From JBQLZQ01 sp052168355 (GTDB lineage: Bacteria > Pseudomonadota > Alphaproteobacteria > DSM-16000 > Inquilinaceae): a DNA stretch of 64,000 bases. Below the pieces are notes generated by a model that saw only the letters and a list, made by a program, of their open reading frames with translations, was not told where the DNA came from and did no database searches. This document shows positions 1 through 8,078 of this stretch, piece by piece. Location of the stretch: positions 22,497-86,496 of the forward strand of contig JBQLZQ010000022.1 of assembly GCA_052168355.1 (NCBI GenBank), in the 5' to 3' direction. The first letter of the stretch is position 1. The number at the start of each line of letters is the position of its first letter. Made by a program: the position numbers and the translations under genes.

Positions 1-397
1 GCGCGAGAGGGTCGAGGCCCGCGATGCCTTGGACAAAGTCGGGAGCGTCGGCGATGTCCAGGTAATGTGCGCCGGCGGCAACTGCGGCCGCCGCGAAGGC
101 GAATGGCGTGGCACCATAGAATTGGAAGGGACCGGTTGCGTCCACCACTGCGAAGGGCCGGATCTCGGCCAAGGCCCGGTCGACCGCGGCCTGGTTCGTT
201 CGGTCCAGCACCTTTGGCCTGCCGCCATGGGCCTTGCAAAAAACCTCCAACGTGCGCCGGTCGCGCCCAGCGCAGACCACGTCGAAGGCCCCCTCTTCGA
301 TAAGCTGGCGGGCGAGAATGCCTCCGAACAGGCCGGTCGCGCCCAGGACCAGGACCGTTTCTGGAACCGCCGGCGTGTCCTCAGCCATTGCGGTCAT
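1..397 (-). CDS. Saccharopine dehydrogenase-like NAD(P)-binding protein (N-terminal part, runs off the window)
   Basis: The minus-strand frame is open from 397 to the window edge, so only about 130 N-terminal residues are visible. The protein begins MTAMAEDT and then shows a Rossmann fold: a beta strand VLVLGATGLFGG at about residues 15-26, a CAGRD turn after the second strand, and further on VVDATGPFQFYG and HYLDIADA. That combination is typical of the saccharopine dehydrogenase/trans-acting enoyl reductase superfamily. Two in-frame ATG codons compete as the start (397 and 388). The substrate cannot be told from this part, because the C-terminal domain lies outside. Confidence 0.75.
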   Translation of the reverse strand, partial: MTAMAEDTPAVPETVLVLGATGLFGGILARQLIEEGAFDVVCAGRDRRTLEVFCKAHGGRPKVLDRTNQAAVDRALAEIRPFAVVDATGPFQFYGATPFAFAAAAVAAGAHYLDIADAPDFVQGIAGLDPLA

Positions 398-641
398 CGC
401 TCCTGCGGCCCGTGATGATGGCGGTTGCTCGGGGATAGGTAGGTATGATCGGGAGCTCCCGACCGACAGCGGCACAAGTCACCCTGCGCGAAAACCGACG
501 TATGCCTGCCCGCACTCTCAAGGGACATGCGCGAGGGACATGCGGTGGATTCACTCAAACGACCGGGCAAACAACCGGGCGTCACCCCGGCGGTCGTTCT
601 CACTCCGTCGACCGTTCCATTGAAAATCAAGGACTTGCAAA

Positions 642-717
642 TGGCGTCCCCTACGGGATTCGAACCCGTGTTGCCGCCGTGAAAGGGCGGTGTCCTAGGC
701 CTCTAGACGAAGGGGAC
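642..717 (-). tRNA. tRNA-Glu (anticodon TTC)
   Basis: The reverse strand folds as a full cloverleaf. The acceptor GTCCCCT pairs with AGGGGAC, the D arm is present, the anticodon stem CCGCC/GGCGG holds the loop CTTTCAC (anticodon TTC), and the T arm carries GGTTCGAATCC. The 3' CCA is encoded (642-644). The anticodon reads GAA and GAG glutamate codons. The gene stands alone, with a promoter-like sequence just upstream at 742-770. Confidence 0.95.
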
Positions 718-741
718 GAAAGGCCGGTCGCGGCGGCCAAA

Positions 742-770
742 GAGTTAGACGGCGCGATGCCCGAAATCAA
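742..770 (-). promoter_or_regulatory. Sigma-70-type promoter of the tRNA-Glu gene
   Basis: On the minus strand TTGATT (765-770) is followed after exactly 17 bases by TAACTC (742-747). Transcription would begin near 735, about 18 bases before the mature tRNA 5' end. The assignment rests on spacing and position only. Confidence 0.55.
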
Positions 771-913
771 GTGATAAGGCGTTCGCGGGGTCGCGTCATG
801 TCGTTCGTGGGGTCGAAATCGCGGCAGTTTACGCATTAACCTTATCTTGAGGTTCGGCCCCTAATCTTTCCAATACGTTAGACGATCGATCCCTTCGCTT
901 TGGAGCCTCCGCG

Positions 914-1453
914 ATGTTGGTCCCCCCGACCCCCGGCGAGGCGACTGAACTTGCCGGTTCCTCTGGCGCGCAATCCGGTTGCCGGATCTCCGCCGTACGC
1001 ATCGACGACTACACCGCCTTTATGGGCGCCAAGACGGCGGCGCTGTATCGCTGGTGGACCTTGAACGCCGGGTCGGACGTGCCGCCCCGCGCCCGGTTCG
1101 ACATTCTCGATCATCCGACCTTGGCTCCTTACATCTTCCTGATCGAGGCTCAGGCCAACGGTTCATTCCTGATCAAACTCAATGGTGAGGTCGCGGTCAG
1201 CATCCTGGGCCACAACCCGACGGGATGTGTGGTGACCGCGTCGGATCCCTGGGAGCGGTTCGGACACAAGCTGCACACGCACTATGGTACCGTCGTGAAG
1301 CACCGTGCGCCGCATCTTTGCTCCGGTGACCTCGCCCACGCCGCTCGGGGATTTATCCAGTTCGAAAGCATCGACTGTCCCCTCAAGGCGGAAGGCTCGG
1401 GTGCCATCTCCCACATCATCGGTGTCATTGAGCAGATCCGAGGAGCGCCGTGA
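914..1453 (+). CDS. PAS_5 family sensory protein (first of a tandem pair)
   Basis: A 179-residue protein made almost entirely of one PAS_5-type domain, an alphaproteobacterial PAS variant. The visible signature is YRWW near residue 42, then PPRARFDILDHPTLAPYIFLI, the F-x-L-x-G-x-V core with GHNPTG, and a closing FESIDCPL. There is no kinase, cyclase or HTH domain, no signal peptide and no membrane segment, so it is probably a cytosolic single-domain sensor or adaptor. GGAG lies 8 bases before the ATG. The gene overlaps the next one by four bases (GTGA). The ligand is unknown. Confidence 0.75.
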   Translation: MLVPPTPGEATELAGSSGAQSGCRISAVRIDDYTAFMGAKTAALYRWWTLNAGSDVPPRARFDILDHPTLAPYIFLIEAQANGSFLIKLNGEVAVSILGHNPTGCVVTASDPWERFGHKLHTHYGTVVKHRAPHLCSGDLAHAARGFIQFESIDCPLKAEGSGAISHIIGVIEQIRGAP

Positions 1454-1998
1454 CATCCCTTGAGCTTACTCCCCAGTCGGCCGGCGGCTTTGGCGCTCCC
1501 CTAAAGCTATCCGACGTCCACGGCATCGAGGCCTGGTCGATCGATGCCGACACCGTTTTCAGCGGCACGCGTACCGCCGCTTTCTACCAATGGTGGGTCC
1601 GGGCCGCGATCAATGGTCCGCCCCGCCGCAGCGCCTTCGAGCTCGCCGAACACGCGGCTCTGGCTCCGTTCCTGTTCCTCGTCTCGGTGCTGGAAGACGG
1701 CAATTTCCAACTCCGCCTGCATGGCGACATGGTCATCTACCTGTTCGGACACGACCCGACAGGGACCATCGTTCGCAAGGACGAGGGGCTCGAGACCTTC
1801 GGTCACGCCTTGAACGAGTACTATACGACGGTGGTGGAAAGCCGAACCCCGCACATGTGCACGGGGGACCTTGGTCATGTCGACCGGGGCTTCGTCCGCT
1901 TCGAAAGCATCGACTGCCCGCTGCGGGCCAACGACAGCGACCGCATCTCCCACATCATCGGCGTCATCGAGCAGATCCGCCGGCCGGATCTCGTCTGA
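1450..1998 (+). CDS. PAS_5 family sensory protein (second of a tandem pair)
   Basis: A 182-residue paralogue of the preceding protein, starting at a GTG that overlaps its stop codon, so translation is probably coupled. The two share YxWW, PPRxxF, LAPxxFL, GHxPTG, PHxCxGDL, FESIDCPL and the end ISHIIGVIEQIR. The N-terminal 20 residues differ. They look like a local duplication that kept the whole domain, and co-translation would suit a heterodimer. No output domain is present. The function is unknown beyond the PAS fold. Confidence 0.75.
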   Translation: MTSLELTPQSAGGFGAPLKLSDVHGIEAWSIDADTVFSGTRTAAFYQWWVRAAINGPPRRSAFELAEHAALAPFLFLVSVLEDGNFQLRLHGDMVIYLFGHDPTGTIVRKDEGLETFGHALNEYYTTVVESRTPHMCTGDLGHVDRGFVRFESIDCPLRANDSDRISHIIGVIEQIRRPDLV

Positions 1999-2016
1999 CC
2001 TCCCGCAAGGCCGATG

Positions 2017-3816
2017 TCAGCCGGCCCAGACCGGCGCGGCGTCTTGAATGTGCATCTGGACCCGCTCCACGCCGTTCCAGACGTCCAGCCTCAAAACACC
2101 GGCGACCCGCAGCGGTGCGCCGGCCGGGTCCAACAGGGCGCGGCCCAATGCCGTACCGGCGGCGCGAAAGGCAATGGCCCGCAGGCGCCCGCCCTCGGCG
2201 CCCGTTAGAACGCAACTCACATGGCCGCTGCCCACGACCTTGGCGGCGGTCGGACGGGCATCGAGCAACGCGAATAGCGGTTCGGAATTGCCTGATCCGA
2301 ACGGACCAAGCTGCGCCAGAACGCCGGCCAGCGCCGGGGTCGCCCCGCCCACCGCCAGGGCGCCGTCAAGGGTAAGGACCGGCACCGGGGGCGATGCCGC
2401 CTGCCCCACCGCATGGTCATCGAGAAATCGGCGCAAGGGGTCCAGGTTGGCCGCCGCGACCGTGAACCCCGCGGCCATGGCGTGGCCGCCGCCGGCCTCG
2501 AGCAGACCGGCCTGCCAGGCCTCGATGACGGCGGCGCCAAGGTCGATGCCCGGCACCGACCGCCCCGACCCTCGGCCGACGCCATCCTCGAGCGCGACCA
2601 CGCACGCCGGCCGGTTGTAGCGATCCTTCAGGCGGCCGGCGACGATGCCGACCACGCCGGGATGCCAGCCCTCGCCGACGGCCATCAGCACCCGGCCCGG
2701 TTCGGTCCCCGCTGCTTCGATCTGCTCCACGGCCTGACGCTGGACCTCGGCTTCCACCGCCTTGCGTTCGTCGTTGTGGCCATCGAGTATCCGGGCCAGG
2801 TCGGCGGCTTCCGCCGGGTCGTCCGTGCTGAGCAGCCGCGCCCCCAAATCCGAGCGGCCCAGGCGGCCGCCGGCGTTGATCCTGGGGCCCAGCAGGTAGC
2901 CGGCGTGATAGGCGTCGAGAGTGCCCGCGATCTTGGCGGTGTCGCAAAGCGCGGCCACGCCGGTATTGCCGCGCCGCGTCATGATCTTCAGCCCCTGGGT
3001 CACCAGGGCCCGGTTCAGCCCGGTCAAAGGCACGACATCGCAGATCGTGCCCAGCGCCACCAGATCGAGCAGGCCCAGCAGGTCGGGTTCGGACCGGCTG
3101 GCGAAGAAACCGTCGCGGCGCAGCGCCCGGTTGACCGCGACCAGGGTCAGATACACGACGCCGCAAGCGGCAAGCTGGCGAAGAGTGCCGCTTTCGTCCA
3201 GCCGGTTGGGGTTGACCACGGCGGCCGCCGGCGGCAGCCGCACCTCCGCCGTGTGATGGTCGAGCACGATAACGTCCAGGCGCGCCCGCGCCGCCTCCTC
3301 CAGCGGCGCGAAGGCCAGCGTGCCACAATCCACGGTCACGACAAGCGTCGCCCCGGCCTGGTGCAGCCCCAACAGGGCCGGCGCGTTGGGCCCGTACCCT
3401 TCGGTCTGGCGATCGGGAATGTGGAGCAACGGCTGAGCGCCGACCTGCCGGAGATAGCGCAGAAGCAGGGCGGCGGACGTGGCGCCGTCGACATCGTAGT
3501 CGCCGAACACGGCAATCGTTTCACCGCCGGCGATCGCCCGCGCCAGACGGTCGGCGGCGCGATCCATGTCCTTCAGGCTGCTTGGGTCCGGCATCGCCGC
3601 CCGCAGGGTCGGCTGCAAATGGTCGGCGGCCGCGTCCAGGCCCACCCCCCGCGCGGCCAGAATCCGCGCCACGACCTCAGGCAGGTCGTGGCGCTGGGCA
3701 AGCGCGCGGGCCAGGCGTTCGTCGCCGGGCGCCTCGACCCACCGACGGCCGGTGAGGGACGTCTCGACGCCGAGAAAGGCCGTGCCCGCCGGCGCCGCGA
3801 CCGCCGGAGAGATCAC
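2017..3816 (-). CDS. recJ: Single-stranded-DNA-specific exonuclease RecJ
   Basis: RecJ degrades single-stranded DNA 5' to 3' in recombination and repair. The 599 residues are close to the usual length. The DHH phosphoesterase motifs are visible: FGDYDVDGATS at residues 104-114 and VIVLDHHTAE at about 183-191, followed by a DHHA1-type region (GGGHAMAAGFT) and a C-terminal OB fold. The start is a GTG overlapping the glpX stop (GTGA). It is the last gene of the operon lipoprotein-alaC-hom-glpX-recJ and converges on the PAS pair 18 bases away. Confidence 0.95.
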   Translation of the reverse strand: MISPAVAAPAGTAFLGVETSLTGRRWVEAPGDERLARALAQRHDLPEVVARILAARGVGLDAAADHLQPTLRAAMPDPSSLKDMDRAADRLARAIAGGETIAVFGDYDVDGATSAALLLRYLRQVGAQPLLHIPDRQTEGYGPNAPALLGLHQAGATLVVTVDCGTLAFAPLEEAARARLDVIVLDHHTAEVRLPPAAAVVNPNRLDESGTLRQLAACGVVYLTLVAVNRALRRDGFFASRSEPDLLGLLDLVALGTICDVVPLTGLNRALVTQGLKIMTRRGNTGVAALCDTAKIAGTLDAYHAGYLLGPRINAGGRLGRSDLGARLLSTDDPAEAADLARILDGHNDERKAVEAEVQRQAVEQIEAAGTEPGRVLMAVGEGWHPGVVGIVAGRLKDRYNRPACVVALEDGVGRGSGRSVPGIDLGAAVIEAWQAGLLEAGGGHAMAAGFTVAAANLDPLRRFLDDHAVGQAASPPVPVLTLDGALAVGGATPALAGVLAQLGPFGSGNSEPLFALLDARPTAAKVVGSGHVSCVLTGAEGGRLRAIAFRAAGTALGRALLDPAGAPLRVAGVLRLDVWNGVERVQMHIQDAAPVWAG

Positions 3817-4802
3817 CGGTCGGCCGGGATGAAGCCGGTTTTGCGGGTGAAGTTGTGCCGCGCCTCGATGGTCCGCACCGTGCCGCTTTTCGACCGCATG
3901 ACAATCGAATGGGTGATGGCGCCACGGGCAAACCGCCGCACGCCGCGCAGCATGGGTCCGGTCGTCACGCCCGTGGCGGCGAACATGACATCGCCCGAAG
4001 CCATGTCGTTCATCGCGTAAACGCGATTGAGATCGGCCACGCCGTGCCGCCTGGCGCGGGCGATTTCGTCGTCATTGCGGAAGATCAGCCGTCCCTGCAT
4101 CTGACCGCCGATGCACCGCAGCGCGGCGGCCGCCAGAACCCCCTCGGGCGCCCCGCCGGACCCCATATAGATGTCGACGCCCGCCTCGGGCTGGGACGTG
4201 GCGATGATGCCCGACACGTCGCCGTCGGAGATCAGCATGATGCGGGCGCCGGCCTCCCGCACCTTTGCGATCAGCTCGGCATGGCGCGGACGGTCGAGAA
4301 TGCAGACAACGAGATCGGAGATCTCCGCCTGTTTGGCCAAGGCCAGGGATTTGAGGTTGTGCGCCGGCTCCGCGTCGATGTCGATCAGATCGTCGGGCAG
4401 CCCGGCGCCCACGGCGATCTTGTCCATATAGGTATCCGGCGCCTTGAGGAACCCGCCCTTGTTGGCCATGGCCACCACGGCCAGGGCGTTGGGACCGCCC
4501 TTGGCGGTGATCGTCGTGCCTTCCAGCGGGTCCAGGGCGATGTCGATCTCCGGCCCGTCGCCATTGCCCACCTTCTCGCCGATGAACAGCATCGGCGCCT
4601 CGTCGCGCTCGCCCTCGCCGATCACTACCTCACCGTTGATGGACAGGCTGTTGAGCGCGTCGCGCATGGCGTCGACCGCCGCCTGATCGGCCTGCCGTTC
4701 GTCGCCGCGGCCCATGAGAAGCGATGCCGAAAGTGCCGCCGCCTCCGTCACCCGAACCACTTCGAGGGCTAGGTTGCGGTCCATCACTTGGTCGTTCGCC
4801 AT
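3813..4802 (-). CDS. glpX: Class II fructose-1,6-bisphosphatase GlpX
   Basis: Hydrolyses fructose 1,6-bisphosphate in gluconeogenesis (or sedoheptulose 1,7-bisphosphate in some relatives). The metal and substrate motifs are GEGERDEAPML at residues 62-72, DPLEGTT at 91-97 and GSGGAPEGVLAAAAL further on. The start chosen gives MANDQVMDRNL and 329 residues, the usual size, and AGGGGAAG precedes it; the frame also reads ten codons further upstream. It lies 23 bases after hom and overlaps recJ by four bases. Confidence 0.95.
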   Translation of the reverse strand: MANDQVMDRNLALEVVRVTEAAALSASLLMGRGDERQADQAAVDAMRDALNSLSINGEVVIGEGERDEAPMLFIGEKVGNGDGPEIDIALDPLEGTTITAKGGPNALAVVAMANKGGFLKAPDTYMDKIAVGAGLPDDLIDIDAEPAHNLKSLALAKQAEISDLVVCILDRPRHAELIAKVREAGARIMLISDGDVSGIIATSQPEAGVDIYMGSGGAPEGVLAAAALRCIGGQMQGRLIFRNDDEIARARRHGVADLNRVYAMNDMASGDVMFAATGVTTGPMLRGVRRFARGAITHSIVMRSKSGTVRTIEARHNFTRKTGFIPADR

Positions 4803-4825
4803 CGGTCTTCCCCTGGGCTTGTGTA

Positions 4826-6124
4826 TCAATCGATCATGGTCTCAATGCGGATCATGTGCGGTGGTTCCAGAACCGCGTCCATCGCCGCGATTTTTGCCAG
4901 CGCCTGACGCATTCCGGCCTCGCCGGTTTCGTGGGTGGTGAACACCACCGGCACGGCATCCACCGGATGCCGCCCATGCTGCAGGAAGCTTTCCACCGAC
5001 ACCTCGTAATCGCGCATATGGGCCGTCAGATCGGCGATGACGCCGGGCCGGTCGGCGACCATGAGGCGTATATAGTAGGCGCCGACACGCCCTTCCATCG
5101 GAACGACCGGCGGCCGGGCCAGGGACCCGGCGGGGACCCCATAGGCCGGCATGGCCGCGCCGCGCGCGATATCGACGATGTCCGCGACCACCGCCGACGC
5201 CGTGGGTTTGGCGCCGGCGCCGCGGCCGACCATCATCACCGGCCCGGCGAAGTCGCCCTGCGCGATAACCGCGTTGAACACGCCCTCCACGGCGGCGATC
5301 TGACCGTCGGCCGGCACCAGGCAGGGATGCACCCTAAGCGCGATCCCGGTTTCCTCCCGACGGGTCAGGCCCAGAAGCTTGATCCGGTAGCCCAGTTCCT
5401 CGGCAAACCGTATGTCCAGGGCGGTAACCGACCGTATGCCCTCGACATGGATGTCCGAGAAGGAGACCTCGACGTTGAAGGCCAGCCCGGCCAGGACCGC
5501 CAGCTTATGGGCGGCGTCGACGCCATCGATATCGAAGCTGGGATCGGCCTCGGCATAGCCGTGGGCCTGGGCCTCGTTCAGGACCGCGCCGAAGTCGCGA
5601 CCACTGTGGCGCATCTCGCTCAGGATATAGTTGCAGGTGCCGTTGAGGATCCCGAACAGCCCGTCGATCCGGTTGGCGGACAATCCCTCACGCAGGCCCT
5701 TGAGAATGGGAATGCCGCCGGCCACCGCCGCCTCACAGGCCAGGGCCACGCCCGCCGCCTCGGCCCGGCGGGCCAGGCCCGAGCCGTGCTCGGCCATCAG
5801 CGCCTTGTTGGCGGTCACCACATGCTTGCCGTGGTCGATGGCCGCCTCGCACAGCTCCTTGGCCACACCGTCGGCCCCGCCGATCAGTTCGACCACCAGA
5901 TCGACCGCGGGATCGGCGGCCAGATCCACCGCCGACTCATGCCAGCGCAGGTCGGACAGATCGACCCCCCGATCCCGCGTCCGGTCCCGCGCGGCGACGG
6001 CGGTGACCGCAATCGGCCGCCCGCCCCGCCGTTCCAAAAGGTCGGCGTGGGCGCGATGGAGGTTGAGGACGCCGGTCCCCACCGTCCCCAGCCCGGCAAT
6101 ACCGATGTTCAAAGGTGCGTTCAT
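4826..6124 (-). CDS. hom: Homoserine dehydrogenase
   Basis: Reduces aspartate semialdehyde to homoserine on the way to threonine and methionine. The 432-residue protein shows the NAD(P) motif GIAGLGTVGTGV (residues 8-19), TANKALMAEHG, the catalytic-domain signature GILNGTCNYIL and a C-terminal ACT domain (YYIRLMVADRPGVIADL), the usual threonine-feedback module. The start MNAPLN was chosen because the GLGTVG motif then sits at the normal distance from the N-terminus. It lies 13 bases after the aminotransferase. Its product homoserine is upstream of the O-acetylhomoserine sulfhydrylase encoded at 17.3 kb. Confidence 0.95.
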   Translation of the reverse strand: MNAPLNIGIAGLGTVGTGVLNLHRAHADLLERRGGRPIAVTAVAARDRTRDRGVDLSDLRWHESAVDLAADPAVDLVVELIGGADGVAKELCEAAIDHGKHVVTANKALMAEHGSGLARRAEAAGVALACEAAVAGGIPILKGLREGLSANRIDGLFGILNGTCNYILSEMRHSGRDFGAVLNEAQAHGYAEADPSFDIDGVDAAHKLAVLAGLAFNVEVSFSDIHVEGIRSVTALDIRFAEELGYRIKLLGLTRREETGIALRVHPCLVPADGQIAAVEGVFNAVIAQGDFAGPVMMVGRGAGAKPTASAVVADIVDIARGAAMPAYGVPAGSLARPPVVPMEGRVGAYYIRLMVADRPGVIADLTAHMRDYEVSVESFLQHGRHPVDAVPVVFTTHETGEAGMRQALAKIAAMDAVLEPPHMIRIETMID

Positions 6125-6137
6125 CAACAGGGAGCCC

Positions 6138-7355
6138 TCATGAATGAGCGGCCCTCGGTACCTGGGCGCCGCTATCGCCCTTGGCCAGGAACGCCTTGAT
6201 CGAACGGGCGGCTTGCCGGATGCGTTGGCGGTTCTCGACCAGCGCGATGCGAACGTGATCGTCGCCATATTCGCCGAAGCCCACCCCCGGTGCCACCGCC
6301 ACGTTGGCGTGCTGCAGCAACAGCTTGGAGAATTCCAAGGATCCCAGATGGGCAAAGGCCGGCGGGATCGGCGCCCAGGCGAACATGCTGGCGGCCGGGC
6401 TGGGCACCGCCCACCCGGCGGCCTGCAGCCCTTCGATCAGGGTGTCGCGGCGCGCGCGGTAAAGGGCCCGCACCTCGTCGACGCAATCCTGGGGCCCGTT
6501 CAGCGCCGCCGTGGCGGCAACCTGGATCGGCGTGAAGGCGCCGTAATCGAGATAGGATTTGACCCGCCCCAGGGCGCCGATCAGCTTTGCGTTGCCGGAC
6601 GCGAACCCGATCCGCCAGCCGGGCATGGAATAGGTCTTGCTGAGCGACGTGAACTCCACCGCGATCTCCCGCGCCTCGGGGATCTGCAGGATGGAGGGCG
6701 GCGGCTCCCCCTCGAAATAGATCTCGGCATAGGCGATGTCCGACAGGATCCAGATGCCGTGCCGGCGGCAGAACTCAACGATCGGCCGGTAGAAATCGAG
6801 ATCGACCATTTGGGCGGTCGGGTTGGACGGGTAATTCAGCACCAGGGCGGTCGGCTTGGGCACGCTGTGGCGGACCGACCGTTCCAACTGCTCCATGACG
6901 TCCTGTCCCTGTCCCACCGGCAGGCTGCGGATGGACGCGCCGGCGATGATGAACCCGAACATGTGGATCGGGTAGCTGGGGTTTGGCACCAGGATGACGT
7001 CGCCCGGGCTGGTGATGGCCTGGGCCAGGTTGGCCAGCCCCTCCTTCGAGCCGATGGTGGTGATGATCTCGGTTTCCGGGTCCAGCGCGACACCGAACCG
7101 CCGGTCGTAATAGCCGGCCAGGGCCCGCCGCAGGCCGGGGATGCCGCGGGAATTGGAATAGCGATGGGTGCGCGGGTTCTGGACCGCCTCGATCAGCTTG
7201 TCGACGATATGGCGCGGCGTGCCCTGGTCGGGATTGCCCATGCCCAGGTCGATGATGTCCTCGCCCGCTGCCCGGGCCCGCGCCTTCATCGCGTTGACCT
7301 CGGCGAAGACATAGGGCGGCAAGCGCTTGACCCGATGAAACTCCTGCTCGATCAC
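6138..7355 (-). CDS. PLP-dependent class I/II aminotransferase, AlaC / LL-diaminopimelate aminotransferase type
   Basis: Transfers amino groups between an amino acid (alanine, aspartate or a relative) and a 2-oxo acid. The 405 residues start at a GTG (VIEQEFHRVKRLPPYVF), which matches the normal N-terminus of this family; GGAG precedes it. The N-terminal extension readable upstream is low-complexity Arg/Pro sequence and is not believable. Visible motifs are DLGMGNPDQGTP (35-47), NYPSNPT (174-180) and the PLP lysine in SLSKTYSMPGWR (Lys240). AlaC-type genes next to hom are common in this group, and the exact substrate is not decided by sequence. Confidence 0.9.
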   Translation of the reverse strand: MIEQEFHRVKRLPPYVFAEVNAMKARARAAGEDIIDLGMGNPDQGTPRHIVDKLIEAVQNPRTHRYSNSRGIPGLRRALAGYYDRRFGVALDPETEIITTIGSKEGLANLAQAITSPGDVILVPNPSYPIHMFGFIIAGASIRSLPVGQGQDVMEQLERSVRHSVPKPTALVLNYPSNPTAQMVDLDFYRPIVEFCRRHGIWILSDIAYAEIYFEGEPPPSILQIPEAREIAVEFTSLSKTYSMPGWRIGFASGNAKLIGALGRVKSYLDYGAFTPIQVAATAALNGPQDCVDEVRALYRARRDTLIEGLQAAGWAVPSPAASMFAWAPIPPAFAHLGSLEFSKLLLQHANVAVAPGVGFGEYGDDHVRIALVENRQRIRQAARSIKAFLAKGDSGAQVPRAAHS

Positions 7356-7368
7356 GTGCTCCGCCCTC

Positions 7369-7896
7369 TCACTGGGGAGCGCCGGCCGGAGGCACGCGAT
7401 CGGCCTCCAGCTCCCGGCGCAGCCGGTCCCGTTCCTCGGCGGTTGGGACATCGACGGGCCGGGGCGGTACATCGGCCAGGTTCGGGTATCCGGGGTTGGT
7501 GGGCGGCAGCGGCAGGACGCTGATGGCGCTTTCCGGCGGCGCCGTGTCCGGGTCAGAGGTGTCGACGCTGGCCTGAGCCATCTGGATCTCCGCGATTCTC
7601 CCCGCGGCCGGCAGGGAGGCGGAGTCGGGGCCGGAGGTGTCTTCGATAACCGTCGGCGGCGGCACGGCCGGAACGACGGGACCGGTGGTATCGCCGGCCG
7701 GGGCCTGCGGCTCCTGAACGGGGGCCGGCCGGGCGATCCGCGGTTCGATGTCCCCGACATAGGGGGTTCCGTCAAACACCCCGCCCCGCGACGAACAGGC
7801 GGCCGCCACCGCCAGCAGGGACACGGTCAGGGCACGGGCTCCTCGTGTCCGCCGCACTGGATGCGGCGTTGATCGATCTCTTCCATCAATCGCCAT
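7369..7896 (-). CDS. Small proline-rich lipoprotein
   Basis: A 175-residue protein beginning MAIDGRDRSTPH. An Arg-rich n-region and hydrophobic stretch (ALTVSLLAVAAAC) end in a plausible lipobox Cys near residue 34. The mature part is low-complexity Pro/Ala/Asp with no recognisable domain until a C-terminal segment YPNLADVPPRPVDVPTAEE, a type of tail seen in alphaproteobacterial envelope lipoproteins. AACGAGGG precedes the ATG. It is the first gene of the operon ending with recJ and lies 13 bases before the aminotransferase. Its role is unknown, probably in the envelope. Confidence 0.65.
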   Translation of the reverse strand: MAIDGRDRSTPHPVRRTRGARALTVSLLAVAAACSSRGGVFDGTPYVGDIEPRIARPAPVQEPQAPAGDTTGPVVPAVPPPTVIEDTSGPDSASLPAAGRIAEIQMAQASVDTSDPDTAPPESAISVLPLPPTNPGYPNLADVPPRPVDVPTAEERDRLRRELEADRVPPAGAPQ

Positions 7897-7980
7897 GACG
7901 TTCAACCCTCGTTCCTCGGACCATCCCGCGCCGACGGGCGGTTTTGGTAAATTCGGGCGGATCGTGTATGAAAAGGCTTT

Positions 7981-7997
7981 GATCATCAAGGATGATC
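7981..7997. promoter_or_regulatory. Inverted repeat in the phaC / lipoprotein divergent region
   Basis: GATCATC and GATGATC form a perfect 7-base inverted repeat around AAG, in the 182-base region between the divergent lipoprotein and phaC genes. It lies about 80 bases upstream of the phaC start chosen here. It could be an operator for either gene. No regulator in the window is an obvious partner. Confidence 0.3.
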
Positions 7998-8078
7998 GCG
8001 GCAATTCTCAGGGACGGCGCCAACCGCCGACCTGATGCGACCGGTGGCGCGATTGCCGGCAACGGGGAAAGCAGTGTT

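Noticed and set aside
449..462. 14-base perfect palindrome TCGGGAGCTCCCGA between the first gene and tRNA-Glu
   Set aside because: It has no loop, T-run or nearby promoter, and in GC-rich DNA such palindromes are frequent, so no role is claimed.
2413..4020. Long open frames antisense to recJ, hom, treY and the CUT2 ATPase (for example 2413-4020 +, 4724-6199 +, 43909-46035 -, 20248-22065 -)
   Set aside because: They are Arg/Gly/His/Pro-rich mirror frames produced by GC-rich codon usage opposite well-recognised genes and have no domain of their own.
7369..7775. Long N-terminal extension of the AlaC-type aminotransferase (start at 7775)
   Set aside because: The extra 140 residues are Arg/Pro low-complexity sequence overlapping the lipoprotein gene in another frame, and the GTG at 7355 gives the normal family N-terminus.
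7975..7985. TTGATCATCAA as an Fnr box near phaC
   Set aside because: The half-sites are one base apart instead of four, so an Fnr dimer would not fit; only the larger inverted repeat was kept as a weak operator candidate.
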